Below are positions 23,365-33,162 of a stretch of 64,000 nt of DNA, piece after piece. Source of the stretch: Cyclospora cayetanensis. Lineage: Eukaryota > Apicomplexa > Conoidasida > Eucoccidiorida > Eimeriidae. Position numbers and translations under genes: made by a program. Every line of letters begins with the position of its first letter. Position 1 is the first letter of the stretch. The DNA lies in contig NW_020312314.1 in assembly GCF_002999335.1 (NCBI RefSeq), forward strand, positions 62,001 through 126,000, written 5' to 3'. A model generated the notes under the pieces. The model was not told where the DNA came from. It saw only the letters and a list, made by a program, of their open reading frames with translations, and ran no database searches.

Positions 23365-26300
23365 ATGGCGCATCACCGAGCTTTTCCCCTGAGGACGCTC
23401 ACGCCAATGGGCACCCTCAAGGGAAAAGCTGTGGAGGGAACTCTGTGGCGTTTGCTGAACGCCTCTACAGCCGTTCCTCTAGGGGCGTTTAGCGCAAGGA
23501 GGGTTGAAGGGCCCCCATGCGCATGCGGGGCCTCCCCGCAGCCTCCTGCCGCCTTGAGCCTGCCTTCACACCCCTCACGCCGCATGCCACCTGCACCGTA
23601 CCTACGCTGCTTGCACGCTGCGGCAGGCTGCACGCGCATGCGCGCGGGGGAGGCAGCAGCTGTTTCCTGCGGCTCCTCAGACTGGCAAAAGGCTTCCAGG
23701 CGAGGCTTCCTGGAGGCCAAGCCGCGCTGTTCGCAGCTGCCTCGCGTGCGCCGCGTTTACTCCATGAACCCCACGGAGCTGCTGGAGAGCATGCAGACTT
23801 GTGCCTCTCGTCGCTTGTTCATGCGTTCGGTGTGGGAAGCGATGATGTATCGCTGCTGCGTGTTGCGTGGGGCCTTCTCCGCGCAGCAGCAGGTGCAGAT
23901 CGTGCGCATCTTTGCGTCTGTACACCGCAGAGAATGGGATTTTCTGAATTATATCCTCGAAGGCCTCCGCATGCAGCTGCACCAGCTTCGGCTTGCAGAC
24001 GCAGTGCTGCTGATGGCGGCGCTGCAGCGGCTCCGCCTAAAGGACGAGCTGCTGTTGAGGGCGTTGACGCCTCTCTGCCTCAAACGTCTGTCAGCAACAA
24101 CACCCCCTCCTCTCCTGGCTCTACTCGCGCACACCGCTGTCAAGGGAAGAATCCCCTGTCTGCGCCAGGTGCTGCAAAAAGTGTTTGTCTCTATGGCTGC
24201 CCGCGTGAAGCAGAAGCAGGAGACGCAGACCCTTTCCCTGCTGCTCTCCGCTTACACGCGCTACGCATGCAACGTGGCGGGGGTCCCTCCGCTCTCGGAG
24301 GGGCCCCCTCCAGAGGAGGGGCCCCCCGAGGAAGACGTCGACTTTTGGGGGCTTCACGGGAAGGGGGAGGAGTCGGCAGTAGTAGTGCCCTTTAGGCCTT
24401 TTATTGAGTTGCTGCTAGAGGCGTCGGGGAGCAGCAAAGTGGTGCGACAGATGCATGCCACAGACTGCATGCATCTCTGCATCGCAGCAGTGAATTTGAA
24501 TAGAGCTGAATCCGCGGCTGCAGCTGCAGCAGCAACTGCGGATGCTGCTGCCGCGCCGCCGGTGTCGTTGCCAGCGACTCCGGAAGCATTCGTGCAGTCT
24601 GTGTTGCGGCGAGTCTTGGATGTAATGCATGAGTTCTCGCCGTGGGAGCTGTCACAGCTCCTGCCCGCACTGCTGCACCTCCCGGGGGCCCCTACTAAGC
24701 ACTTGCAGCAAAGTGCAATAAACCCTTTGCTTCAGCGAGCACTTTACCGGATACTGGAGGAGATAGGCGCAAGGGCTGAGCGCTTCACCGCCGAAACAGC
24801 GGCGGAAGCTCTGAGACACATGCATCTCCTTAGAGAGGTATCTCTGTGGGAACGCCTTGGGGGCGAAAGAGGGAGAAAAGTAACGACGCCGTAGCAGAAC
24901 CATGTTTAAGGCTTCGTCCGCTTCTTCAGAGAGCAGAGGGAGGGCGTTGCTACAGCGAGTGGGGAGGGATACGCTGTCTAGACACGTGGCGTTCGAACGC
25001 TCGAACTTGCCTCGCCCCTGCTTACTCGTCCTTCGTGTGCGTCTTTGTCTTCATTGCCTCTGCCGCAGCCCGCTTACGTGACGGAAGCTGCCCTGCTGGT
25101 CCGTATGGAGAAGGCGCTCTCGAGTCTGCACGCGTCGTTTGCGGCGTCTCGACACCTCCCACTGCTGCAGCAAGTAGCCCAGCGGGTTGCGCTGCCCTCC
25201 TCGCTGTCTGTACAGCTCTTCTACCCGTCCATAGTTCCTGCCATTAGCAGCTGCAGTATCAGCGACAACAACAGCTGGAGTGGCGCAAGCGCAGAAACGT
25301 TTCGCGAGCAACAGGAGTGGGCACAGCCCAGGATCGCCACTGCTGCTGCTGCGCTTGCAGAGGCAGGCAAGCAGCAGCAGCAAGAGCAGCAGCAGCAGCA
25401 AGAGCAGCGGCAGCAGCAGAGGGCCGAGGCGCAGCAGCCGGAGGGCAGAGGGAATCTTTGGGAGGCTTCGCAAACGGGAGCAACTTTCGCAACAGCGCCC
25501 GTGGATGACATTGCAGCGGAGAAGAGCACAAGAACGCTCTTTCGCCTTCCCGCTGCCTCTGCTGTTGCAGTTCCCTTTGTAGCTTCTTTGCGCGCCAAGG
25601 AAATGCCTACGCAGGTTAGCGTCAAAGCCTCTGGCGTCTAGGGGCCCCTCCAAGGGGCCCCAATCCGGCAGCAGACTGAGTGCCATCGGGAAAAGCGAAG
25701 GGAAAGGGTCTGTGGCGGAACCGTGGCTGTGCATTTGTTTGTTTGCATGCTGGTGTGTGTGTGTGCATGTGCATGTGCGCAGACGGCAAGCGAGGTGAGC
25801 TGCCTGCTGTCTCTCCTCCAGGTGCGAGATGCACGGTGGGCCTTTACGTTGCAGCGACTAGCGGCGCAATTCGCGAGGAGTTGCAGTCCGTCCTCAGCTG
25901 TGTGGTTAGCTCGACTGACAGCGGCTCTCGCGGCACTGGGGATGCCGAAGGAGACAGACGCGTTGTCTCTTTTCCCCCTCCTCGCCTCTCGAACGCAGTG
26001 GCCTACCGTAAGGGTGCACGGAGCTTCTGCACCGCCCGCTTGATTGCGACTCCCTTTCCTGTCTACCGTAGCAATGCATTTGACCCTTTGCCTGTGCTGC
26101 CTTTTCGGCCTCCCCCGCTGTCTCGACAGCGCGCGCACACATTATGGGGTAATGCAGAGTTTGCGCACCTGCCCCGCCTCCTGGCGAGGCCTCCTTTGTG
26201 GTGCCGTCCTTTCCCAGCTGCGTGGGAGTGTTTGTTTGTGTGAATTCGTGAATGTGAATGTGTTTGTGAATGTGTTTGTGAATGTAAATGTGTGAATGTA

Positions 26301-28402
26301 AATGTGTGAATGTGTGGAATGTGTGAATATATGAATGTGAATGTGTGAAATGTGTGAATATATGAATGTGAATGTGTGTGAATGTGAATATATGAATGTG
26401 AATGTGTGAAATGTGTGAATATATGAATGTGAATGTGTGTGAATGTAAATGTGTGAATGTGTGAAATGTGTGAATATATGAATGTGAATGTGTGAAATGT
26501 GTGAATATATGAATGTGAATGTGTGTGAAATGTGTGAATATATGAATGTGAATGTGTGAAATGTGTGAATATATGAATGTAAATGTGTGAATGTGAATGT
26601 GTGAATGTGTGTGTGAATGTGAATGTGTGAATGTGAATGTATGAGTGTGAATGTATGAATGTGAATGTATGAATGTGAATGTATGAATGTGAATGTGTGA
26701 ATGTGAATGTGTTTGTGAATGTGTTTGTGAGTGTGAATGTGAATGTGTGAATGTAAATGTATGAATGTGAATGTGTGAATGTGAATGTGTGACTGCCGTG
26801 TTTTGCAGCCTGAGGGGCCTCTTGCGTTGCTGCAGGCTGCCGCCCTATTCGATTTGACGGCCAGACCTCGCACCCTCGTTCCCGATGACATAAGCGCGGC
26901 TGCAGCGGCTCTGTATGAAAACGTAGGCCTCTGCAAACGCTCTATGTGTCGTAGAATTTGTTGTCACACTTGCAGGGAGGGAAAAGGGGGGGGTTCAGCG
27001 AGAGGGAGGTGGGCGAGAGGAGGAAGAGAAGCGCGCTGGTGGCTTTTGGGGAACGGCATGCACGATCTCCCAGGCGTAGTCTACGCCAGTTTGAATCTCT
27101 TTCGTTTCCACTCGTGTGTGCCTCTGTTGCTTGCTGTTGGTGCCGCTGCTGCTGTCGCACACGAAAATCGCTTCCTTGGGCCCCCTCATCTTGTCTCGCT
27201 GGTTCTTGCTGGCTTGCTGCTCCCTCCTCGCCCTTCGCGTAGCACGCTGGTCGCTTCTAGAGACGCATACTGCCCTCGATCCGTCTTCGCGAGGTTCGAT
27301 GCGTGCAGAATGCTTGCCTGCTCGCCTCCCCATGCGCCTGCCTGTTTTTGCGGTGCAGCGTGACGCGCTGAAGAGGCCTTCTCTCGCCCCCGTTCTTGGA
27401 TTTCTTGCGGCTTCCCCCTTGCTCACCTCCCTCCCCGATCCGTTGGGGAGCTTTCTTCTCTCGTTGGGGTCGTTGTCGCCGCTCCCGCTGGCTCGAGGGG
27501 GGGGAGCCTTTGCCAGGCAGTCTTCTTTGGACATCTTGGATCGGATCAAGCGCCAAGGAGGCGCAGCCAAGGGCGACGTATCGGATAGGGGGGATACGGA
27601 GAGAGGCGTGCCAGTCCAAAGGAGGATTCAGCAGTATTTGGAGCAGTGGAAGGCGCTCTCTGTGCAGCCCAGTGTGTGTGTAGGCAGCTGGGCTTTTGCA
27701 GACCTTGCCATCGACTTGCAGTCCCTCGCATCTCACATGCAGCAGTGCGAAGCAGAAGGAGGGCACCTTCAGGAGAGGGCAGAGAGTAGTGCCGCTTCCC
27801 CCCCGCCTTCCCCTGCAGCGCAAGAGGAGCCAGCGCAAGAGGAGCCAGACGCAACCGACACCCTAGAGGATGGGGGAAGGAGGCAATTCTTCACTGCCTG
27901 CAGTCAGGGGGGCCCGGATACCTCCCGCGTGCTACAGGCTGCCAACATGCGCCAAGCACGAGCAGAAGCGGCGCACTCTCCTTCCCTGCCTAGCCCCTCC
28001 TGTTACACGTGGCGCACAGATGACGGCCTACCCTCGGCAAGTCCGAATATCAACGCCGCGTCACATTTGCTTGTGTGCGTTCTATTAGAGTGCTTTGACT
28101 TCGTGGCGGCACCTCCCAACAGCCAACGCCTCGGCGTGCATCGGAAGCGAGAGGCCCTCCTTTGCAGTCTAACGAAGGCAAGGCTCAACGCTCTTAGGCG
28201 GTGGGGGTGGGCAGTGATCTGCATCAGGGAGGCTGACTGGAGGGCTGCAGAGGCAATGGACAGCCAGAGGCGCATCAAAGGGGGGGAGGGGCCTCGGGCA
28301 GATATAGCGGCAGGGGGAGCCAGCGTGCTGCAGGCGGAGGAGCACAGGCGCCACTTGATTCTCAGGCACATAGCCGATTTGGCAAAAACAACGACGGGCT
28401 AG
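23365..28402 (+). CDS. RAP-domain (helical-repeat) organellar RNA-binding protein
   Basis: Five exons, all introns phase 0 and GT-AG: 23365-24837, 25069-25614, 25822-26007, 26809-26922 and 27359-28402, giving 1120 residues. The N-terminal half has tandem amphipathic helix pairs (VQIVRIFASVHRREWDFL, LRLADAVLLMAALQRL, LSLLLSAYTRYACN), as in heptatricopeptide/OPR-like arrays. The C-terminus at about 1004-1071 fits a RAP domain: HLLVCVLLECFDFV, a Lys/Arg-rich helix, then LRRWGWAVICIREADW. Proteins with this architecture bind organellar RNA and in apicomplexans are mostly mitochondrial, linked to the fragmented mitochondrial rRNA. The first about 110 residues are Arg/Ala/Pro-rich and may be a transit peptide. 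Alanine and glutamine runs (poly-A near residue 390, a Q-rich stretch in exon 2) are insertions. A second start at Met15 is possible. Intron 3 is an 801-bp tandem repeat. Confidence 0.8.
25366..25440 (+). repeat. CAG-rich coding run in RAP gene exon 2
   Basis: Interrupted CAG/GAG triplets encode a poly-Gln segment with Glu, Ala and Arg interruptions in the chosen frame. The same DNA is open in the other frames as poly-Ala/Ser and antisense poly-Leu, explaining several shadow frames. Confidence 0.85.
26225..26795 (+). repeat. GTGAATGT-type tandem repeat filling an intron
   Basis: About 570 bp of intron 3 of the RAP gene is built from GTGAATGT, GTGTGAAT and ATATGAATGT units. The flanks are a clean donor (ACC|GTAAGG) at 26008 and an acceptor (TTTTGCAG) ending at 26808, so it is intronic. 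The antisense strand is open as His/Ile/Thr-rich text, which is an artefact of the repeat. Confidence 0.9.
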
Positions 28403-29713
28403 AGAAAGGGGTCATTCGAGCACTCTTCTCACCGCCGTGCCCGCGCAACACACTGCCCATTGGCCCCCCTCCCTCCCTCTTTGAGTGTCTACTGTACACT
28501 TGAGCACTTCGCGCGTGCTCTTGTGTGTGCCAGTCTGTGCGTGCTGAGCGGTATACACGTATCACTTAAGGGTTTTTTCGCTGTTTTCGCGCCTCTTCAG
28601 GACTTTGTGGGCGCAACCGGCACTGACGCGTCTCATTCTAAAAAGTTGCCAGCCAGAGAGGCACTCTAGAGCGTTGCTTTGTTACACACCCGAGAGCGAG
28701 CTAGGAGGGTGAATGGATGGATGAAACCCGCAGAGCAGAAGGTATTTCAAGGGAGGGGAGAAAGCATTTATGGCGAAGTTGCACAGAGACACGCAGAGTT
28801 ACGAGCGGGGGAGCGCCGAGATCTCCCGCTGTCATGTCTAGAAGGCATCTGGATGTCCGCAGCAGCTCTTCCTGCGTCCTTCTATGATTTAAAGGGTTCG
28901 AAAACGCAGGATCAGTGGAAAAGAGGACCTTTTCCTGAGTGTGTGTCTCTTTATTACGCCTCGGGGGTAGAGGCGGGGCGGTGGGTGTGGGGTGGCTGCG
29001 TCGGTTGGTTTTTGAACGCGGCGAAAGCGGCGTGTCTCTGCGTGCAGCCGCGTTTGAAACGAGTTTCCACTGAAGAAGATGCACTTTGCGCAATTTTACG
29101 AGGAAATTTGAAGTGCGTTTCCGCAGTGTGGGGCAGGCTGCGCCGTGGGAAGGGGCGGCGGGAGCTCGTGATCGTGGGAGAGGGGGGGCGGCATCATCAA
29201 GGGGTTGCCGTTTGTGTCGTGAAGGAGACAGCGACTTCTCGGGTGGAAACGGGTGTGGCAGGCCGGTAGACGTGTGTATGTTTGGATAGCTTTGCTTTTC
29301 CCTCCGCATTCTTCATAGCATTTAGTCTGTCTGTCGCTCGCCGCTAGGAAAAGGGCGAGTGAGCGGTGGGGGTTACTCGTCTTGGGCGTGCACTCCGGGG
29401 GTTTTCTGGAGAGGGTCTTAGCCAGTTGCTTTAAGTCCCTTCTCTATTTTTTTGCCGGTTCGTATTCTACTCTCCAACGCCGCCAAGGGAAACTTCTCCC
29501 GCCCCCTTCTTCCGCTCTCTTCCCTCCCAAGGCTTCGATACGGCTCGCCTCCATGAGGTGTCTCTAGCCAGACGCTTCCTCGGCCACATCTGCGTGATTC
29601 TTGGGTACCTCTGCGCGCTTCTCTGGAGGCTCTCCGCCGCGCGTTTGGCTGCCTGAGCCGCTGCAGCCTGCATTCAAGGGAACTGCCTGCCCTCACCAGG
29701 GGCGTCGGCGAAG
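28403..29713. other. intergenic region between RAP and translocator genes
   Basis: About 1.3 kb, GC-rich. Frames open on both strands (for example 28679-29269 and its antisense) lack any domain, splice context or codon pattern. It is read as the 3' untranslated region of the RAP gene plus the promoter and 5' untranslated region of the translocator gene. Confidence 0.55.
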
Positions 29714-30808
29714 ATGGTGGCTGCAGCGCCCAGCAGCGAAACGCAGCGTCTGAAGCACGCGCTGGCGGCTGGGGGGGGCGGAGGCGGCTACGGCTCTATT
29801 CCGCTCGCGAAGGACCTAGAGAAGGGGACGTGCGGAGGTGCAGGAACGGCGGCGATCTCGACGTGGCAGTCCATCGCCGAGACAGCGCAACTCGCAAGTC
29901 TTTTCGCCGTCTGGTATGTGCTGAATGTGCTGTACAACATCGACAACAAGAGGGCGCTCTCGCTCCTGCCGCTGCCGTGGATGGTCTCGACGTACCAGCT
30001 GCTCTTCGGCTGGATCTTCTTCGTGTCGGCGTGGCTGTTTGGCTTGCGCCCTATACCGCGGTGCTACTCGAAAGCCCTCTTTCTGAGAGCGGTTGTTCCT
30101 CAAGGCGCCTGTCACTTCCTCGTCCACTTTGGAGCGGTGGTATCCATGTCAATCGGGGCAGTCTCCTTCACGCACATCGTAAAAGCTGGCGAGCCCGTCT
30201 TAACCGCGCTGCTCTCTGCAGCGTTCCTGCATCAGTACTTCTCGTGGCAGACGTACACGGCACTCGTCCCCGTAGTCGCCGGTGTGGCTCTCGCCTCCCT
30301 CACGGAGCTTTCCTTCACGTGGGCTTCCTTCGCGTGCGCCATGATCAGCAATCTGGGAAGCAGCAGCCGCGCCATCTTCGCCAAAAAGGTCATGGCAGAC
30401 CGCGCTGCCGTCGGAGAAAACCTCACAAGTCCAAATATGTACGCCCTCCTCACCATTGTAGCGACGCTCATCTCGCTGCCGCTAGCCCTCCTGTTCGAAG
30501 GGGGGGTTGTTGTCTCCGTGTGGCAGCAGGCAACCAGAGCGGAAACTGGGGTCACTTCAGCGGCGATCCTGCTCAAAATGAGCGAAAGCGCGCTTTGGTA
30601 CTACACCTACAATGAAGTGGCGTATCTCTGCCTCGAACGCGTGAATCAAGTCACACACGCCGTCGCAAACACCCTCAAGAGGGTCGTCATCATTGTCGCC
30701 TCCGTCTTCGTGTTCAGCACCCCAGTAACCCTCCTCGGTGCAGCAGGCAGCGCAGTCGCTATCCTCGGCACGCTTTTATACTCCCTCAGCAAATCAAAAT
30801 ACGGATAG
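29714..30808 (+). CDS. plastid-type phosphate/triose-phosphate translocator (DMT superfamily)
   Basis: Intronless, 364 residues. After a soluble N-terminus of about 55 residues there are roughly eight to ten membrane helices. Family landmarks are visible: WYVLNVLYNIDNKRALSLLP, FTHIVKAGEPVLTALLSA, ELSFTWASFACAMISNLGSS, SRAIFAKKVM, and HAVANTLKRVVIIVASVFVF with the Lys-Arg pair that contacts phosphate in plant TPT/PPT carriers. In Toxoplasma and Plasmodium, homologues in apicoplast membranes exchange triose phosphate or phosphoenolpyruvate for phosphate, feeding isoprenoid and fatty-acid synthesis. No signal peptide precedes the first helix, so this resembles the leaderless forms (TgAPT1, PfoTPT); the short YGSI motif at about residues 31-34 may matter for targeting, which is inference. 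The ATG at 29714 is the first in frame, 9 nt after a GC-rich leader. Substrate preference cannot be read from the sequence. Confidence 0.88.
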   Translation: MVAAAPSSETQRLKHALAAGGGGGGYGSIPLAKDLEKGTCGGAGTAAISTWQSIAETAQLASLFAVWYVLNVLYNIDNKRALSLLPLPWMVSTYQLLFGWIFFVSAWLFGLRPIPRCYSKALFLRAVVPQGACHFLVHFGAVVSMSIGAVSFTHIVKAGEPVLTALLSAAFLHQYFSWQTYTALVPVVAGVALASLTELSFTWASFACAMISNLGSSSRAIFAKKVMADRAAVGENLTSPNMYALLTIVATLISLPLALLFEGGVVVSVWQQATRAETGVTSAAILLKMSESALWYYTYNEVAYLCLERVNQVTHAVANTLKRVVIIVASVFVFSTPVTLLGAAGSAVAILGTLLYSLSKSKYG

Positions 30809-33162
30809 AGAGCGCGAAGTCGCCAGTCGGCTGAGCCTCTAACCGGCTAAGCGGCAAGGGCGCAAAAGCAAGGCCGTTTGCACCGCCCCCCGCCACATCA
30901 ACACGTGCACACCCCCCATGCATGCATGCATGCACACACAGGGAGCGCCAAGCGTTCTAGAGCGCCTTCAAATAAGCCCATGGAAAGCAGAATGGCAAGA
31001 GCCATTTGACTGACAGGAGTGTCGCAAGGACGTCAGTCCTTCAACTGTTGTAACGCATGCATGCCACGCTCACCTCCTGTAGGGGTGTCACTCACGACCC
31101 CTCACTCTTCCCTTCCCCCTTGAGGGGTAGAAAGGGGGGTCATGAAGCGCGTGGCTGCGGGCTGCACTCCCAGCGTGCCGCACACTGTTTGTGTTTTCAC
31201 AAGTATAGAGTCAGAAAGCCCTCTCTCTTTCAGCAAAGCCACATCCAGCTACGCGAGCACAGACTGCAAAGGCGCAGCACCAGCAGGCTCTGGCGCTGCG
31301 CATTGGAGAACCCTAGTTTGCAGACTTTGTGCACAGAGGAACTTGATCAAAACGCACAGCTGCGCAGCGGAGATAGTACACAAAGCTGCAGCTCTCTTGG
31401 GCTGCACTGCACGCACTGCAGAGTAGAGAAGGCCAAGCCTACAAACGACCCCGTCGGAGCTGCAGCGAACGCTTTACCGGGAAGGGGGAGGAGGTTCTCT
31501 TGTGGAGAAAAGATGCGGGGGAAGAAGGGCTAGGTGAACTTGCTAGTGATGGCGCTGTGCGAGGCGTACGAACGCAGAAAGCCCCTCACCACGCCTGCCG
31601 CGCAACGCTGGCTGCCCGTACTGTCATCGCAACACACCCCTTCCCAGCTAGAGCGAGAGCCCATATGAGCGCACTTCTAGTTGCTTTCCTGTTCTGAGCG
31701 CTACCCCTACAGTTGGTGCCGCCGCTGCTGCTCTTTCCGTTACATTGCGTGAACCCCTGCATGCGCTTGCAAGGAAGGGCACAAGGTGCTCGCCGCAGGG
31801 CAGGAAGCTCTGTATGTATGGCATGCATGCGCGCTTGCACGAGCACCCGAATTCTGAGGGGCCCCTCTGGGGAGGAACACTGCCTCTTATGGTCACCATG
31901 TATTCACCAATCGGCGGCCGTGTGGGGGTTGCGTTGTCAAAAGACTCGGGCTAAGCGAGACAGATGTATATATATGTATATATATGTATATGCATGTATG
32001 TTCGACGCTGCCGCCAAGAAGTGTGATCGCCGTTCTTGAGGCTTTTATTTTCGCTCTGCGCGCGCCCCTCCCTGCCTTGTTGCATGTTTTCTCGATTTGT
32101 CACCCTCTAAGGGCGAGAGAAAAGGGGCACTTTTTCGAGCACGGTTTGCTTCCTCGACAAGTCTGGAGAAGCTGTTAACTCTTTCGCGGGGGCATAGGGC
32201 CCTTTGGAGGCTGCGGCCGGACGGCGCAGAGGGCTGCCCCCTTCCAGGCGTGTAGAAGGCTAGACAAGGCGTTACACCGTGTGTTCAAAGTTACGTTTCT
32301 GCAGCTAAGAAGGGGCTTCTGCCTTCCTACACGGATACACTGCACAATGTCTCGAATTTGCAGAGGATGGAGCTGCAAACAGGACCAGAAGGCAAAGAGG
32401 CGGCGGGGAACCCCGGTGATACCATGACTGTGCTGGCCCCTCCGCCGCTGTCGCAGGAAGCAGAATCGCACAAACTCATCACGAGCTAACAAGCACGGCT
32501 GGTTCCAACGCAGTACAAATAACAATCAGAAGACGAATATCGGCCGCCGCACAAAAACACTCGCGAGCAGCGCATGCAGCCCGTTCTCGTTGCTGGGACT
32601 GCCACGGGGAGGGGGCCCTCTGGGAAACACCTGCTGCGCCTCAGGCGCTTTAAAGGTTGCGGGTACTTTGTTGATTTCTTCTGTGAGGATAGAAGGGGGC
32701 TTTTTTCATGCAGCTTTCTGCCGGCGCTGGATTTCCGCCTCCTCGCATGCCTTTCACGGTCGCTTCCACAGAAGGGGTAGTGTACTTACAGGGCCCCGAA
32801 GGCATAGAAAGAGCGCATGCGGAGAGGGAGCAATAAGGAGGAGGGGGGGAGGGAGTTGTAAATAGCTTTCTTCCGCATTCTGAGCGTAATTGGGCTCCTG
32901 TGCTCGGTGCCCCCTCCTCCTGCTTCGCACCTCGTGCTGCACGGCGCTCGCGTTGCCTTCGGACTGCGCTTCTTGGCTTGGGGTCCATCCGCCTTTTCCT
33001 CGCCCCCTGCTGCATAATTCTTTGTCGCCGATCCTCTCTGCATGCGCCGCCGCTCATCGAAAGGGCCTGCGCCTTTTGTCTGCCGGCCGCCAATCGCACC
33101 GCTGCTCCCTGTGTCTCTTGGCTCCTAGCCCGCTGTACGTACACCGCCTTTCTTTGCGCAAA
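30809..33162. other. intergenic region, translocator to Crooked-neck gene
   Basis: About 2.35 kb with no supportable gene. It contains a CATG-type run at about 30918-30934 and a TATATG microsatellite at about 31966-31995. The last part, about 32880-33160, is GC- and pyrimidine-rich and likely to be the promoter and leader of the splicing-factor gene. Several open frames of 60-210 codons lack domains and overlap on both strands. Confidence 0.5.

Noticed and set aside
26142..26936. 264-codon minus-strand frame rich in His, Ile and Thr
   Set aside because: It only reads the antisense of the GTGAAT repeat that fills a phase-consistent intron of the RAP gene.
28679..29309. About 200-codon frames on both strands between RAP and translocator genes
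   Set aside because: Mutually antisense, no domain, and positioned where untranslated regions are expected.
31057..31533. 158-codon plus-strand frame
   Set aside because: No domain, poor codon pattern and no exon partners.
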